A DNA stretch of 64,000 nucleotides, from the NCBI GenBank assembly GCA_027459505.1, contig DAIDIE010000020.1:1-64000 (forward strand), written 5' to 3'. Positions 36,477 through 45,665 of the stretch are shown here, one piece after another (the first letter of the stretch is position 1; each line of letters opens with the position of its first letter). Source of the DNA: Acidobacteriota bacterium (GTDB lineage: Bacteria; Acidobacteriota; Terriglobia; Terriglobales; SCQP01). The notes beneath the pieces were generated by a model, which saw only the letters and a list, made by a program, of their open reading frames with translations, did no database searches and was not told where the DNA came from. The translations under genes were made by a program, and so were the position numbers.

Positions 36477-36884
36477 ATGCCGGAAAAGATCGTCAAATCG
36501 GAAGAGGAATGGCGCAAGCAGCTCTCTCCACAGGAGTTTGACGTGGCGCGCCAGCACGGCACCGAACCCGCCTTCACCGGCCGTTATTGGAATGAACACC
36601 GCGAAGGCGTTTACAAATGCGTCTGCTGTGGCGCGGAGCTGTTCAGTTCAGAAACCAAATATGAGTCGGGGACCGGGTGGCCCAGCTTTTATGAGCCGCT
36701 GCGGCAGGAGAACATCGCCACCCGGAGTGACCGGGGCTTTGGGATGTCGCGAACCGAGGCGCTTTGCAGCCGCTGTGATGCGCACCTGGGACATGTCTTT
36801 GAAGACGGTCCGGCTCCTACCGGTTTGCGCTACTGCATGAACTCCGCCTCGCTGCGTTTCGAGCCGCGGCCCGAGAGCAAGTAA
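36477..36884 (+). CDS. msrB: Peptide-methionine (R)-S-oxide reductase
   Basis: 135 residues from ATG at 36477, an eight-base gap after the thioesterase. Two zinc CxxC pairs ([11 protein letters not shown] and [13 protein letters not shown]), the substrate region SGTGWPSFY, and the catalytic Cys in [12 protein letters not shown]. It reduces methionine-R-sulfoxide in proteins with thioredoxin. No signal peptide, so cytoplasmic. Confidence 0.95.
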   Translation: MPEKIVKSEEEWRKQLSPQEFDVARQHGTEPAFTGRYWNEHREGVYKCVCCGAELFSSETKYESGTGWPSFYEPLRQENIATRSDRGFGMSRTEALCSRCDAHLGHVFEDGPAPTGLRYCMNSASLRFEPRPESK

Positions 36885-36935
36885 ACTCGCCGGGCATGGC
36901 GAAGGCGGGTTCCGGAAACGCGGCGCCCCAGCCCT

Positions 36936-37277
36936 TCATCCCGGAGGCCAGGCCAGGTGGCGGCCGCCCAGCAAATGCAGGTGGATGTGGAAGACGCTCT
37001 GCCCGGCATCCGGGCCCACGTTGAGCACGGTGCGGTAGCCGTTCGCGAGGCCCAGCTCTTTGGCGAGGCGCGCGGCCTCCAGTTGCAGTTCACCCAGCAG
37101 GGCGGCGTCGGCTGCGGTGGCGTTGTCCAGGCCGGCAATGTGGCGCTTGGGAACCAGCAGCACATGAGTGGGGGCGCCGGGTTGAATGTCGTGGAAGGCG
37201 AAGATCCGCTCGTTTTCAAAAGCGCGTTTGGAGGGGATTTCGCCGGCGATGATGCGGCAGAAGAGGCAATCGGCCAT
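36936..37277 (-). CDS. HIT-family nucleotide hydrolase (HinT-like)
   Basis: 113 residues. CLFCRIIAGEIPS with the zinc-type CxxC, IFAFHDIQPGAPTHVLLVPKRHI, and the histidine triad HIHLHLLGG. HinT proteins hydrolyse AMP-lysine or aminoacyl-AMP type phosphoramidates. Convergent with msrB. Confidence 0.92.
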   Translation of the reverse strand: MADCLFCRIIAGEIPSKRAFENERIFAFHDIQPGAPTHVLLVPKRHIAGLDNATAADAALLGELQLEAARLAKELGLANGYRTVLNVGPDAGQSVFHIHLHLLGGRHLAWPPG

Positions 37278-37445
37278 AGTCTAGTGTCCGCCGAGGAGCG
37301 AGCGGGTTGCAAGCCGTTCCGGTCTTTTGCCTGATTGTGCCTTGTTGTGGCGGCCAGCGTTGCGGAACTGAGATGATTGTGATACAACGATGGACTTAGC
37401 GCCGCCGTGCTTTGGCGGCCCTGATTGGGTATCCAAGGAGAATCT

Positions 37446-38090
37446 ATGCGGCGAAGTCTATGTTGCCAGTTCCTGTTGGTTGGCGTGTGCTGCGCCCTTT
37501 TGGGCTCCGTCCTCTCTGCCCAGCAGAACAGTATCCTCGGGCCGAACGATTATTCGGCCACCATGGTGATGCACACTTCCAACGGGAAGACCATGACCAT
37601 GAAGGTCGCCAAGCTGGGCAACAGGTATCGCTCGGTCATGACGATGCCCGGGCGTCCTCAGACCGTTACGCATATCATGCAACTCGACACCAAAAAGATG
37701 TTCATGATCATGTCCAACAATATGTGCATGGAAATGCCGTTGCGGCAGATGCCGACGCTGGAGCAGATGCAACAGGAGAGCAATGCACACTCGAAAGTGA
37801 TCGACCTCGGTCCGGCCACCATCACGGTCGACGGCAGGAGCTACGCCACCGAGCACCGCCGCATGACTTACACCGCCGACAATGGCAAAAGCTACACTTC
37901 CGACGTGTGGACGGCCAACAGCCTGCATAACTTTCCGGTGCAGATCGTCTCCCAGGACGGAAAGATGCGCATCACCTATCACGACATCAGTTTGAATCCG
38001 CCGCCCGCCGCATTGTTTGTGCCGCCAGCGAACTGCCGCAGCATGGGAGGCATGTTTGGGCATGGCATGATGCACCCACACATGCCGTAG
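37446..38090 (+). CDS. Secreted Met/His-rich hypothetical protein
   Basis: 214 residues from ATG at 37446, with AAGGAG eight bases before it. Signal peptide (LLVGVCCALLGSVLSAQ). The mature part resembles periplasmic DUF4412-like beta proteins: ATMVMHTSNGKTMTMKVAKLGNRYR, QLDTKKMFMIMSNNMCMEM, and a final HDISLNPPPAALFVPP. It ends with MGGMFGHGMMHPHMP, a possible copper or other metal site. Methionines are unusually dense throughout. Function unknown. Confidence 0.65.
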   Translation: MRRSLCCQFLLVGVCCALLGSVLSAQQNSILGPNDYSATMVMHTSNGKTMTMKVAKLGNRYRSVMTMPGRPQTVTHIMQLDTKKMFMIMSNNMCMEMPLRQMPTLEQMQQESNAHSKVIDLGPATITVDGRSYATEHRRMTYTADNGKSYTSDVWTANSLHNFPVQIVSQDGKMRITYHDISLNPPPAALFVPPANCRSMGGMFGHGMMHPHMP

Positions 38091-38129
38091 GGACCGGATG
38101 GAAGGGCAGTGTGAAGTCGAGGGCCGTCG

Positions 38130-39632
38130 CTACATGCGGACAATCCGTAGCGCAATTCCATCCTGAAACGCCGGCGAGGAAAGCCGCACCTTGCCGCCGC
38201 CAAGCAGTGTGGTGGTGTGCAGGTTGGCGCCGCTGATGGGGTCGATCCATTGCGCGCGGTAATGACCAGGGGGCAGCGCCAAGTCGATCTTTGAGGGGCC
38301 CGCTCCGTCCAGATACAGTGCGTATTGCCGGCCCGGATTGGAGAGGAGGTGGGGAACGGCCCCGGTGGCGGTAAGCACCGTGGTCGAATCCGGCGTCAGT
38401 GAGGCGAGTTGAAACGACTGCAGAAAGCGGCGCAGAACAGCGAGTTGCCGGCGTAGCGCCGGGCTGCCTCCGCCGGGCCCGTTCGGTTGCAGGTCATTTC
38501 CGTCTTCGTTTCCCGGTGAGAAGGAGTAGTCGAGGCTATCGAATGCGGCGCCACCGGCCAGCATGAAATTCCAGGCCTCACGCCGGTAGGGAGCGTCGGC
38601 ACGCCCCATGAATCCAGTCTCGTCACAGGCAATCGGTACGTCCCATCCGTAATTCCAGGTAGCGGCCCGCGGGCTGGCGTAATGAAAGTTCACCACGCCC
38701 GCGCCCGCCACCAGGGCGCGCACCGGATAGCGGAAGTTGGAATAGGTCTGCGCAATGAGATGGTGGAGCGGCAATGCCGCTTCTTCCGCGCCGATCCATC
38801 CGGCCACGCGCGCCTGCCAAGCCAGCGAGGCCTGATCGGCAATGTCGGCCACGTTGGGAAACCGCAGCCGCGCCGCTCCCTGCAGGTAGGGGTTCATGAC
38901 CGCTACTGGAAGTGGTTGGGCCGGCTGATCCGACCAGGGTTCGTTTTGGATTTCAAACAGGACGTTGCCGAAGGGCTGCGCCGCGCGGACGATCGCCCGT
39001 ACGTAGCGCTCCTGAAAAGCCAGAATGTTGCCGTTGTGCAACGTGTTGACGTTCTTCCAATCGATGGGCGTGGTGTGGTTGACGTTGTTGGCGGGGTTGA
39101 ACGGGCTGAGCGCCCACTGCGCCTCTCCGTACTGGGAAGAGAAGAGGGAAATCTCTACAACAATGCCGCGTGCCGCGGCCAGCCGCAGGTAGCGGCGGAG
39201 CCGTTGGAAAAACCGCGGATTCCACCGCGTCAGGTCAAACCTGGCGCCTCCACCGGCGTAACACGGTGTGGCGCTCCGCGCCCAGGGCGCGAGGAACTGT
39301 TCCGGCGCCGGGGCGAGATCGTTGCGGCGAATGCCAAACGACGTTCCGGGGACCTCAACGTAGCTGCCAGTGAAGATGCGCGTGTAGTTGAGCCCATCGC
39401 TCCGCAAGGTGTCCAGATAACGCCGCTGGTGAAATGCCGGGTTGATCACCGCGCCGTAATGTTCGCCGCTGGTGATGAGGACCACCGTCTTGCCCTGATA
39501 ACGGAAATAGTGCGGATTAGCCGGATCGCGGCGCAGCAGGGAAGCGTGGGGTGGAGCGGCGGCCAGGTTCAGGGCTAACATTCCGGCCAACAGACCGTAG
39601 AGGAAAAGCGGACGGTGAAAGATCTTGGACAT
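38130..39632 (-). CDS. Putative secreted glycoside hydrolase (GH5-like barrel)
   Basis: 500 residues with a signal peptide (FLYGLLAGMLALNLAAA). A TIM-barrel glycosidase pattern: HYFRYQGKTVVLITSGEHYGAVIN, YLDTLRSDGLNYTRIFTGSY, and the likely acid/base Glu in VLFEIQNEPWSD. CDETGFMG may hold the nucleophile Glu. A C-terminal beta domain follows (LYLDGAGPSKIDLALPPGHYRAQWIDPISG). Family assignment is only approximate; substrates are probably plant polysaccharides. Divergent from the GH35-like gene over 93 bp. Confidence 0.7.
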   Translation of the reverse strand: MSKIFHRPLFLYGLLAGMLALNLAAAPPHASLLRRDPANPHYFRYQGKTVVLITSGEHYGAVINPAFHQRRYLDTLRSDGLNYTRIFTGSYVEVPGTSFGIRRNDLAPAPEQFLAPWARSATPCYAGGGARFDLTRWNPRFFQRLRRYLRLAAARGIVVEISLFSSQYGEAQWALSPFNPANNVNHTTPIDWKNVNTLHNGNILAFQERYVRAIVRAAQPFGNVLFEIQNEPWSDQPAQPLPVAVMNPYLQGAARLRFPNVADIADQASLAWQARVAGWIGAEEAALPLHHLIAQTYSNFRYPVRALVAGAGVVNFHYASPRAATWNYGWDVPIACDETGFMGRADAPYRREAWNFMLAGGAAFDSLDYSFSPGNEDGNDLQPNGPGGGSPALRRQLAVLRRFLQSFQLASLTPDSTTVLTATGAVPHLLSNPGRQYALYLDGAGPSKIDLALPPGHYRAQWIDPISGANLHTTTLLGGGKVRLSSPAFQDGIALRIVRM

Positions 39633-39725
39633 GCAATCGAGTCCTCACAAAGATCATCGCAGAAAGGGCCCGGCAGGGCGGGGATAGCTCATCATTCAGC
39701 CCGCGCAGCGGTGTATTCTGCTGGA

Positions 39726-41417
39726 ATGCTGCTCAATCGTTTGCGCCGTCTTGGAGCGGGATTTGCCCTCGCATTTGTGCTGCTGGCCGGCGCCTCGTTC
39801 GCGGCGCCGGCACCCGTGCTGGTGCGCCCGCCGCATTTGGAGCAGCGGCACGGTGCGGTACAACTGATCGTTCATGGCCGGCCGTTTCTCATCCTTGGCG
39901 GAGAGCTGGAGAACTCCTCGGCTTCCAGCTCTGCGTTCCTGCAAACGGTGTGGCCGAAGCTGGCCGCCATGCATTTCAATACCGTCCTGAGCCCGGTTTA
40001 CTGGCAACTTATTGAACCGCGCGAAGGGCAGTTTGACTTCCGTTCCGTGGATGAATTGATTGCGGGCGCGCGCGCCCATCATCTCAAGCTGGTCCTGCTC
40101 TGGTTCGGGAGCTGGAAAAACAGCATGTCGTGCTACGTACCGGACTGGATCAAGGAGAATTCCCGCCGCTTCCCGCGCGTGGAAAACAGCAACGGGCGCC
40201 CCGAGGAGATCCTCTCCGCCCTCAGTTCCAACAACTTGCGGGCCGATGCCGCCGCGTTTGCCGCACTGATGCGCCATCTGCGCGCCGTTGATGGCGCGCG
40301 GCAGACGGTGCTGATGGTGCAGGTGGAAAACGAGGTGGGAATGATTCCCGAGGCGCGTGACCACAGCCCAGCGGCGAACGCCGCCTTTGCCGCGCGGGTA
40401 CCCCGCGTCTTGACCGATTACCTGACCGCCCATCGCCGGCAGTTGGCGCCCGCTTTGCGCGAGGTATGGGAGCGCAATGGCGCCCGCACCGGGGCCAGTT
40501 GGAGCGAGACATTTGGGCCCGGCATGCTCACCGATGAACTCTTCAACGCCTGGAGCGAAGCGCGCTACACCGGCAAGGTGGCGGCGGCCGGCAAAGCGGT
40601 TTACCCGCTGCCGATGTACGTGAATGCGGCGCTGATCGCGCCTGGCCGGCGCCCCGGGCAATATCCCAGCGGCGGCCCTTTGCCGCACCTCTATGACATC
40701 TGGCGGGCTGCGGCGCCCCGTATTGACATGGTCTCGCCGGATATTTATTTCCCGAACTTCGTCTGCTGGGCCCGGAAGTATGTCCGTCAGGACAATCCGC
40801 TGTTCATACCGGAGTCGGGGCGGGCCGATGCGGCGCACCTGGCGGCGGACGCCTTCTACGCCTTTGGACAGCTCGATGCGATTGGATTTTCCGTGTACGC
40901 GCCCGAATTCTTTAGTTCACAACAACGTGAGGCGCTGGGGCAGGCCTATTCCGTACTTGACCAGCTCACGCCTCTGCTACTCGCCAACCAGGGAACCAAA
41001 CGCATCATTGCGTTCACCGCGCCCGTTGATTTCAAGGGCCAGCCCGACCTCACGCCTCGACTGCAGTCGCTGGAAGGCTACGGCTTTCACGCCAGTTTCA
41101 CCAGAGCGTGGCCACCGCCGTCCGCCGGTCATCCGGCGCCGGAGATTGCCGGCGGACACGCGGCGGTGATTGTGCGGAGCGCTCCCAACGAGTTTTGGGT
41201 AGCGGGCACGGGAACGATCCTCACGTTTTCCGTGCAAGGCGAGGCGCGCAAAAACGCGGGTATCGCCTCCATTTGGGAAGGGCGTTTTGTCAATGGCCGC
41301 TGGGTCGCGGGCCGTAATTTGAATGGCGATGACGACAACCAGGGCCGCTATCTGAGCCGGGCGGCAGATTCGCGATTCGCAAGCTGCGGCTGTATATATA
41401 TTAGTTGGTTCTCCTGA
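39726..41417 (+). CDS. GH35-type beta-galactosidase with DUF5597, C-terminus frameshifted
   Basis: 563 residues from ATG at 39726. Signal peptide, then a barrel with LILGGELENSSASSSAFLQTVWP, LVLLWFGSWKNSMSCYVPDWI, acid/base Glu in LMVQVENEVG, and nucleophile Glu in PLFIPESGR. This layout matches the secreted GH35/DUF5597 galactosidases of Xanthomonas. The final residues are odd: after NQGRYLS the expected family ending AIRKLRLYIY appears in the next frame, ending at TAG 41404. A one-base loss near 41356 therefore replaces the last dozen residues, perhaps harmlessly. Confidence 0.82.
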   Translation: MLLNRLRRLGAGFALAFVLLAGASFAAPAPVLVRPPHLEQRHGAVQLIVHGRPFLILGGELENSSASSSAFLQTVWPKLAAMHFNTVLSPVYWQLIEPREGQFDFRSVDELIAGARAHHLKLVLLWFGSWKNSMSCYVPDWIKENSRRFPRVENSNGRPEEILSALSSNNLRADAAAFAALMRHLRAVDGARQTVLMVQVENEVGMIPEARDHSPAANAAFAARVPRVLTDYLTAHRRQLAPALREVWERNGARTGASWSETFGPGMLTDELFNAWSEARYTGKVAAAGKAVYPLPMYVNAALIAPGRRPGQYPSGGPLPHLYDIWRAAAPRIDMVSPDIYFPNFVCWARKYVRQDNPLFIPESGRADAAHLAADAFYAFGQLDAIGFSVYAPEFFSSQQREALGQAYSVLDQLTPLLLANQGTKRIIAFTAPVDFKGQPDLTPRLQSLEGYGFHASFTRAWPPPSAGHPAPEIAGGHAAVIVRSAPNEFWVAGTGTILTFSVQGEARKNAGIASIWEGRFVNGRWVAGRNLNGDDDNQGRYLSRAADSRFASCGCIYISWFS

Positions 41418-41426
41418 GGCACCGCT

Positions 41427-41819
41427 TTGCCTGCTCTATTTATCGTTCTCGACTGCGAAATTTCAGGCTTGGACCTGAATATGGACGGAACCACACTCTT
41501 ACGTGAAAGTGAGAGGCTAAATGCGTTTGCCGAACAGGCGGGAGTTCCGCCGCTGATGGACTTCTTTAGCGCCTCGCGCGAGGAACTTATTGCCTTCGCC
41601 GCTGATCATGACGTTGAAGTTGAAGCGGCAGCCGTTCCTGCTGAGGTCTGGCATTCCGCTGAGTGCGGGCTTGTAACCGTTCGTGCTCTCCTTGAGGCAT
41701 GTCTTCGCGAGGGTACTGGAGTGCCTTCCAGGCTCGCGGATGACTTGCGGGAACTTGAGCGCATACTTCGCGCAGCCCAGCAAAACGGTGTGAGCTGGCA
41801 TCTGTCCGTGGACTTCTAG
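41427..41819 (+). CDS. Hypothetical protein
   Basis: 130 residues from TTG at 41427, ten bases after the galactosidase stop. Acidic, probably cytoplasmic: LRESERLNAFAEQAGVPPLMDFFSAS and LLEACLREGTGVPSRLADDLRELERILRAAQQNG. No named domain that I recognise. No link with its neighbours beyond position. Confidence 0.5.
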   Translation: MPALFIVLDCEISGLDLNMDGTTLLRESERLNAFAEQAGVPPLMDFFSASREELIAFAADHDVEVEAAAVPAEVWHSAECGLVTVRALLEACLREGTGVPSRLADDLRELERILRAAQQNGVSWHLSVDF

Positions 41820-42004
41820 AGAAGGAACTACAAACTTCAAGCCAGGTGGGCGCCCAAGAGCAGTTCAACCAGTTCCGCTTTGGTCGCTTGCGCAGCCGCT
41901 ACCCTCGTGATCACGTTACGGATGTTGGCAACCGCGGTACACGTGCGCTATTGTTTGCCGCTATCCAAGGCGGAGAAACTGAAAGCCGTACGAGGTGAAC
42001 GCGT

Positions 42005-43417
42005 ATGGCAACTCAAATCCAGCGGATCGCGCATTTTGCAACGCATGCCCAATTTGAGAGTTTGAGCCCGCAGGTCCGTACCCAGCTCAAGATTCGCATT
42101 CTCGACGCGCTTGGATGCGCCATTGGCGCGCTGGATTCGGATCTGGCCACGCAGGTGCGCAAGTTCGGCAGCGAGCTCGGCGGCGCCGGCAAAAGCCGGC
42201 TGATTGGCGGTGGGTCGCTGCGCAGCGATTTGGCGGCATTCTACAATGCGGCGCTGGTTCGCTATCTGGACTTCAATGACAGCTATTTGGCTCCTGGGGA
42301 GACCTGCCATCCCAGCGACAACCTGGGGGCGGTGTTGGCGGCGGGAGAGCTGGCGGGGATTTCCGGGCGCACGCTGATGACGGCGCTCGCCGTCGCGTAC
42401 CAGGTGCAATGCCGGCGCAGTGATGTCGCGCCCGTGCGCGACCATGGTTTTGACCACACCGTGCAAGGCGCTTACGCGGCCACCGCCGGGATCGGCCGGG
42501 CTTTGAATGTGGATGACAGCGTGCTGGCCAACGCCATTGCGATCAGTGCGACGGCATTGAACGCATTGCGCGTAACCCGCACGGGCACCCTTTCCAACTG
42601 GAAAGGGCTGGCCTACCCCCATATGGCGGCCGACTGCGTGCGCAACGTGCTTCTGGCGCGCCACGGGATTACCGGCCCCATCGAGGCGATGGAAGGGAAT
42701 AAAGGCTTCATGCAAGTGGTCAGTGGCCCGTTCAATATTGACTGGGAAAAGGTAGATTTCGAACGGGTTACGCGGACGGTCATCAAGTGTCACAATGCCG
42801 AGATTCATTCCCAGAGCACCCTGGAGGCGGTCCTGCGGCTGCGAAGCCGGCATCAACTCCGGGTCGAGGATATTGCGGCTATCCGGGTGGAGATCTTCGA
42901 TGTGGGCTACCGGATCATCGGCGGCGGCGAGGAAGGCAATAAGCACTTCGTGCAAAGCAAGGAGCAGGCGGACCACAGCCTCCCGTATCTGGTCGCGGTC
43001 GCGTTGTTGGACGGACAGGTAACGCCGGAACAGTACGCACCCCAGCGCATTCTGCGCCGGGACGTGCAGCAACTGATGCGCACTGTCTCGGTTGCCGCCA
43101 ATGAGGGCTATTCGCGGCGATTTCCAGCCTCGATGCCAGCGCGTGTCACGGTCATTCTGCGCAATGGGCGCGTGCTGGAGGAAGAGGCCGACACCTGGCC
43201 CGGTGGGGTGGGGACTCCCATGGACTGGCCGGGCGTGGTGCACAAATTCGAACAACTTGCCGCTCCTTACACCACGGTGATGCAGCGGGGCCGTATTGCG
43301 GCGATTGTCGCTGAGTTGGAGCTGCATAGCCTCGCGGAAGTCATGGATGAACTGGCGGCCATCAACCCCCGCCATGTTGGCGAGGGCGCCGTTTTGGAAA
43401 TGCGGAGGGCCCAATGA
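42005..43417 (+). CDS. MmgE/PrpD family protein
   Basis: 470 residues. Family blocks: LKIRILDALGCAIGAL, NAALVRYLDFNDSYLAPGETCHPSDNLGAVLA, ATALNALRVTRTGTLSNWKGLAYPHMAADCV and RTVIKCHNAEIHSQSTLEAV. MmgE/PrpD proteins include 2-methylcitrate and aconitate-type dehydratases; the substrate here is not known. Overlaps by 4 nt (ATGA) a phosphosulfolactate-synthase-like gene, which may mean an organosulfonate or related acid is used. Upstream 185 bp show no gene I can name. Confidence 0.88.
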   Translation: MATQIQRIAHFATHAQFESLSPQVRTQLKIRILDALGCAIGALDSDLATQVRKFGSELGGAGKSRLIGGGSLRSDLAAFYNAALVRYLDFNDSYLAPGETCHPSDNLGAVLAAGELAGISGRTLMTALAVAYQVQCRRSDVAPVRDHGFDHTVQGAYAATAGIGRALNVDDSVLANAIAISATALNALRVTRTGTLSNWKGLAYPHMAADCVRNVLLARHGITGPIEAMEGNKGFMQVVSGPFNIDWEKVDFERVTRTVIKCHNAEIHSQSTLEAVLRLRSRHQLRVEDIAAIRVEIFDVGYRIIGGGEEGNKHFVQSKEQADHSLPYLVAVALLDGQVTPEQYAPQRILRRDVQQLMRTVSVAANEGYSRRFPASMPARVTVILRNGRVLEEEADTWPGGVGTPMDWPGVVHKFEQLAAPYTTVMQRGRIAAIVAELELHSLAEVMDELAAINPRHVGEGAVLEMRRAQ

Positions 43418-43945
43418 ATAAGCCAAGCGTTTTGGAAGCGGAACGTGCGTTCGGGTTCTTGCCCATGAATGCACGCTCCAGTAAGCCGCGCGATCGCGGC
43501 ATCACCGAGATCCGGGGACCTTACTACACACCTGTAGGTCAGAACTATCTGGATGATGTGCTGAACACGATGGGAGATTGGATCGATTCCTTCAAGTTTG
43601 CGGGCGGCTCGTTCACCCTGTTGCCGCGGCGCGAGCTGAGCGCTCTTATTGAAAACTGCCACGCCCATCATGTCCTTGTGTCGACTGGAGGTTTTGTCGA
43701 GTACGTGCTGTCGCGGGGCGCCGCGGCGGTCGAGCGCTATATTTCCGAATGTCGCGACCTGGGGTTCGACATTATCGAGGTGTCCTGCGGCTTTATTACT
43801 CTGCCTCCCGATGATTGGCTGCGCCTGATTGAGCACGTGCAGCGGGCCGGAATGAAGGCCAAGCCGGAGGTCGGCATTCAGTTTGGCGCTGGGGGCGCCA
43901 GCCGCGCAGAGGTTTTACAGCAGGCGGGAGTTCGCGATCCGGCCG
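43414..43945 (+). pseudogene. Phosphosulfolactate synthase-like (ComA) gene, 3'-truncated
   Basis: About 177 residues match ComA: KPRDRGITEIRGPYY, GDWIDSFKFAGGSFTLLPR, LVSTGGFVEYVLSRG, DIIEVSCGFITLP and GMKAKPEVGIQFGAGGASRAEVLQQAG. The family continues for about 90 residues with RDPG and a C-terminal catalytic part. Here the match ends at RDPA near 43945, and the same frame runs on as Arg-rich nonsense to 44208. The missing part makes activity unlikely. Coupled by ATGA to the MmgE/PrpD gene, so the loss of the partner is recent. Confidence 0.7.
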
Positions 43946-43975
43946 TTGCTGTTGTTCGGATCGGTACGAGGTCCA

Positions 43976-44323
43976 ATGGGCGCCGTATTGGCCGCTACGC
44001 TGATTGGCACTCTCGGCCTGCTGGCCGCGGGGGCGGTCGCACTCGGCATTGGGGAATTCAGGATTGCAATAGTATTCCTGAGCATCGTCGTTGGCGCGCA
44101 TTTGTGCTATGGAGCCACAGTGTTCACGGAAGAATCCGGTTGGCTGCGCCGCTCAGTACTGATGATTCCGGCATTGCTGATGGTTCTCATGATCTGGGTG
44201 AGTTCTGAGCGCGCCTTTGCTGGGCATGGTTCGCTCGCATGGAAAGGCCGTAGCCTGCCACTAGCCCGCAGCACTGTTGAAGGTCATGGGCATCCGGTGA
44301 CCATCGCAGGTGGCGCCGCGTAG
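43976..44323 (+). CDS. Small membrane protein of unknown family
   Basis: 115 residues from ATG at 43976, in another frame from the ComA remnant. About three transmembrane helices: GAVLAATLIGTLGLLAAGAVAL, IAIVFLSIVVGAHLCYGATVF and VLMIPALLMVLMIWVS. The last 40 residues look polar. Sits exactly where the ComA homology ends, so it came in with the junction. Its reality is uncertain. Confidence 0.4.
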   Translation: MGAVLAATLIGTLGLLAAGAVALGIGEFRIAIVFLSIVVGAHLCYGATVFTEESGWLRRSVLMIPALLMVLMIWVSSERAFAGHGSLAWKGRSLPLARSTVEGHGHPVTIAGGAA

Positions 44324-44386
44324 TCGCAATGGCGTGGCAGCCGAGGCCGCGGCCCCGGCGCATCTCAAGCAAAAGGAGACAACCAG

Positions 44387-44728
44387 ATGGACAATCCGCT
44401 TTATCCCGCTGCAACCGCTGAAATTGCCAAGAAGCGCGAACAGCTTACCCCAGAGACGCTCAACGCGTGGCGCGCCTTTAGCCGCCAGGTGTTTAGCGAC
44501 GGCGCTTTGCCGGCCAAGACCAAGGACCTGATCGCGGTCGCCGTGGCGCACGTGACCCAGTGTCCCTACTGCATCCACGCGCATACCAGGAGCGCGCTGG
44601 CCAAGGGCGCGACTGAAAAAGAAATCATGGAAGCGATCTGGGTGGCCGCGGAAATGCGTGCTGGGGGCGCCGTCGCCCACTCCGCTCTCGCCATCGACCT
44701 GATGAACCATCAGCACCGCCCGGAGTAG
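44387..44728 (+). CDS. AhpD-like carboxymuconolactone decarboxylase family protein
   Basis: 113 residues. TPETLNAWRAFSRQVFSDGALPAKTKDLIAVAVAHVTQCPYCIHAHTRSALAKGATEKEIMEAIWVA: the CxxC...H triad is the peroxidase/disulfide site of AhpD proteins. An AAGGAG site precedes the ATG. AhpD proteins reduce peroxiredoxin partners or act as antioxidant hydroperoxidases. No peroxiredoxin gene lies nearby. Confidence 0.9.
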   Translation: MDNPLYPAATAEIAKKREQLTPETLNAWRAFSRQVFSDGALPAKTKDLIAVAVAHVTQCPYCIHAHTRSALAKGATEKEIMEAIWVAAEMRAGGAVAHSALAIDLMNHQHRPE

Positions 44729-44991
44729 CTGACCGGAAGCAGGCGGATCGGCGTGATGCGCAACAACTGCGGCGCTGGGGAGTGCGACAGGACACCATTG
44801 GCCTTCACCAGTGCCCGTCAGGCGTGCTTCCGTTATTTCGGTTCAACTTCGGGCGACCGCGACGGAATTGGCCTGCCGTGCCCGTTTTGGGCGTCAGCGT
44901 GGGTGGACGAGAATCACGGCTAAGCCGTGGAGAAGGCCGAAGGTGTCGTTCGGCCCGCAGCGCCAGCGCCTCGCTTCAGAAGCCGAAAGTT
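44729..44991. other. Intergenic region with a perfect palindrome
   Basis: Between convergent genes. It carries CACGGCT-A-AGCCGTG at 44915-44929, which could end transcription from either side, although no T-run follows. Otherwise I see no gene. Confidence 0.35.
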
Positions 44992-45423
44992 TCACGATCC
45001 ATGGAGGGTGGTATAGACAAACAGGAAGATGGCGCCATAGACAACGACGCCGTAGACCAGCTTGAACTTGGTGCTGGGCCCGATGATCGGGACGCGGTGG
45101 TCGGGCGGAAGCATCGCGTAAGCCGACGTCTCGGACGGGTCAGGCAGCTTTTGCGACTTCATGAACTGCCAGACGTTGGAAATCACATCAAATGGTGTCA
45201 CGAATAACGAAATATAGCCCCACCAGCCCAGCAGCAACGTACTCAGTGTGAAATTGCTGAAGTATGCCCGGCTGCAGCGGCGGCAAAGGTGACCGGACAT
45301 GGTAGCCGTCTTTCGCATCACGACCATTCCAATGTTCTGGCGGAAACGCAGCACCGCCGTTGGAACCTGGAGCTTGCAGACAGCGCAGGGTTGAACCGCG
45401 ATTGCTTCCGGGCTTGCGTACAT
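44992..45423 (-). CDS. Membrane protein with an N-terminal zinc-ribbon
   Basis: 143 residues. CAVCKLQVPT near residue 13 and GHLCRRCSRAY near 46 form a CxxC...CxxC zinc ribbon. Two transmembrane helices follow: TLSTLLLGWWGYISLFVTPFDV and LVYGVVVYGAIFLFVYTTL. Function unknown; such small proteins are common in Acidobacteriota. Confidence 0.7.
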   Translation of the reverse strand: MYASPEAIAVQPCAVCKLQVPTAVLRFRQNIGMVVMRKTATMSGHLCRRCSRAYFSNFTLSTLLLGWWGYISLFVTPFDVISNVWQFMKSQKLPDPSETSAYAMLPPDHRVPIIGPSTKFKLVYGVVVYGAIFLFVYTTLHGS

Positions 45424-45665
45424 GATGTCGCCTCCTGTCGATACGGTTCGCGCTCGATGAAAGAGTGTGAGTACCGCGAGCAGAGTCTACGCCAGGCAAT
45501 GTGCATTGGCAAGGTGTCACGATTAGGTATGTCACGATTAGGTATGGCTGGGCGGATCTGCCTTTGCCCTGCTTTTCGGATATACTGAGCTGTCTTCGCT
45601 GGGGGGCTGGGGCCTGAGCCGGCGGCGGTTTAAAGGCGCATCCTTGCCGCTTCGGGTTTTTTGCC
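45424..45665. other. Intergenic region with a 15-bp tandem repeat and a candidate promoter
   Basis: GTCACGATTAGGTAT occurs twice in tandem near 45516-45545. A TATACT box at 45581 with a weak CTGCCT 17 bp upstream could drive the FecR gene at 45666. The leader is G-rich and pyrimidine-rich, without a clear hairpin. Confidence 0.35.

Noticed and set aside
41948-43474. A 508-codon minus-strand open frame
   Set aside because: Exact antisense of the MmgE/PrpD gene, with low-complexity composition.
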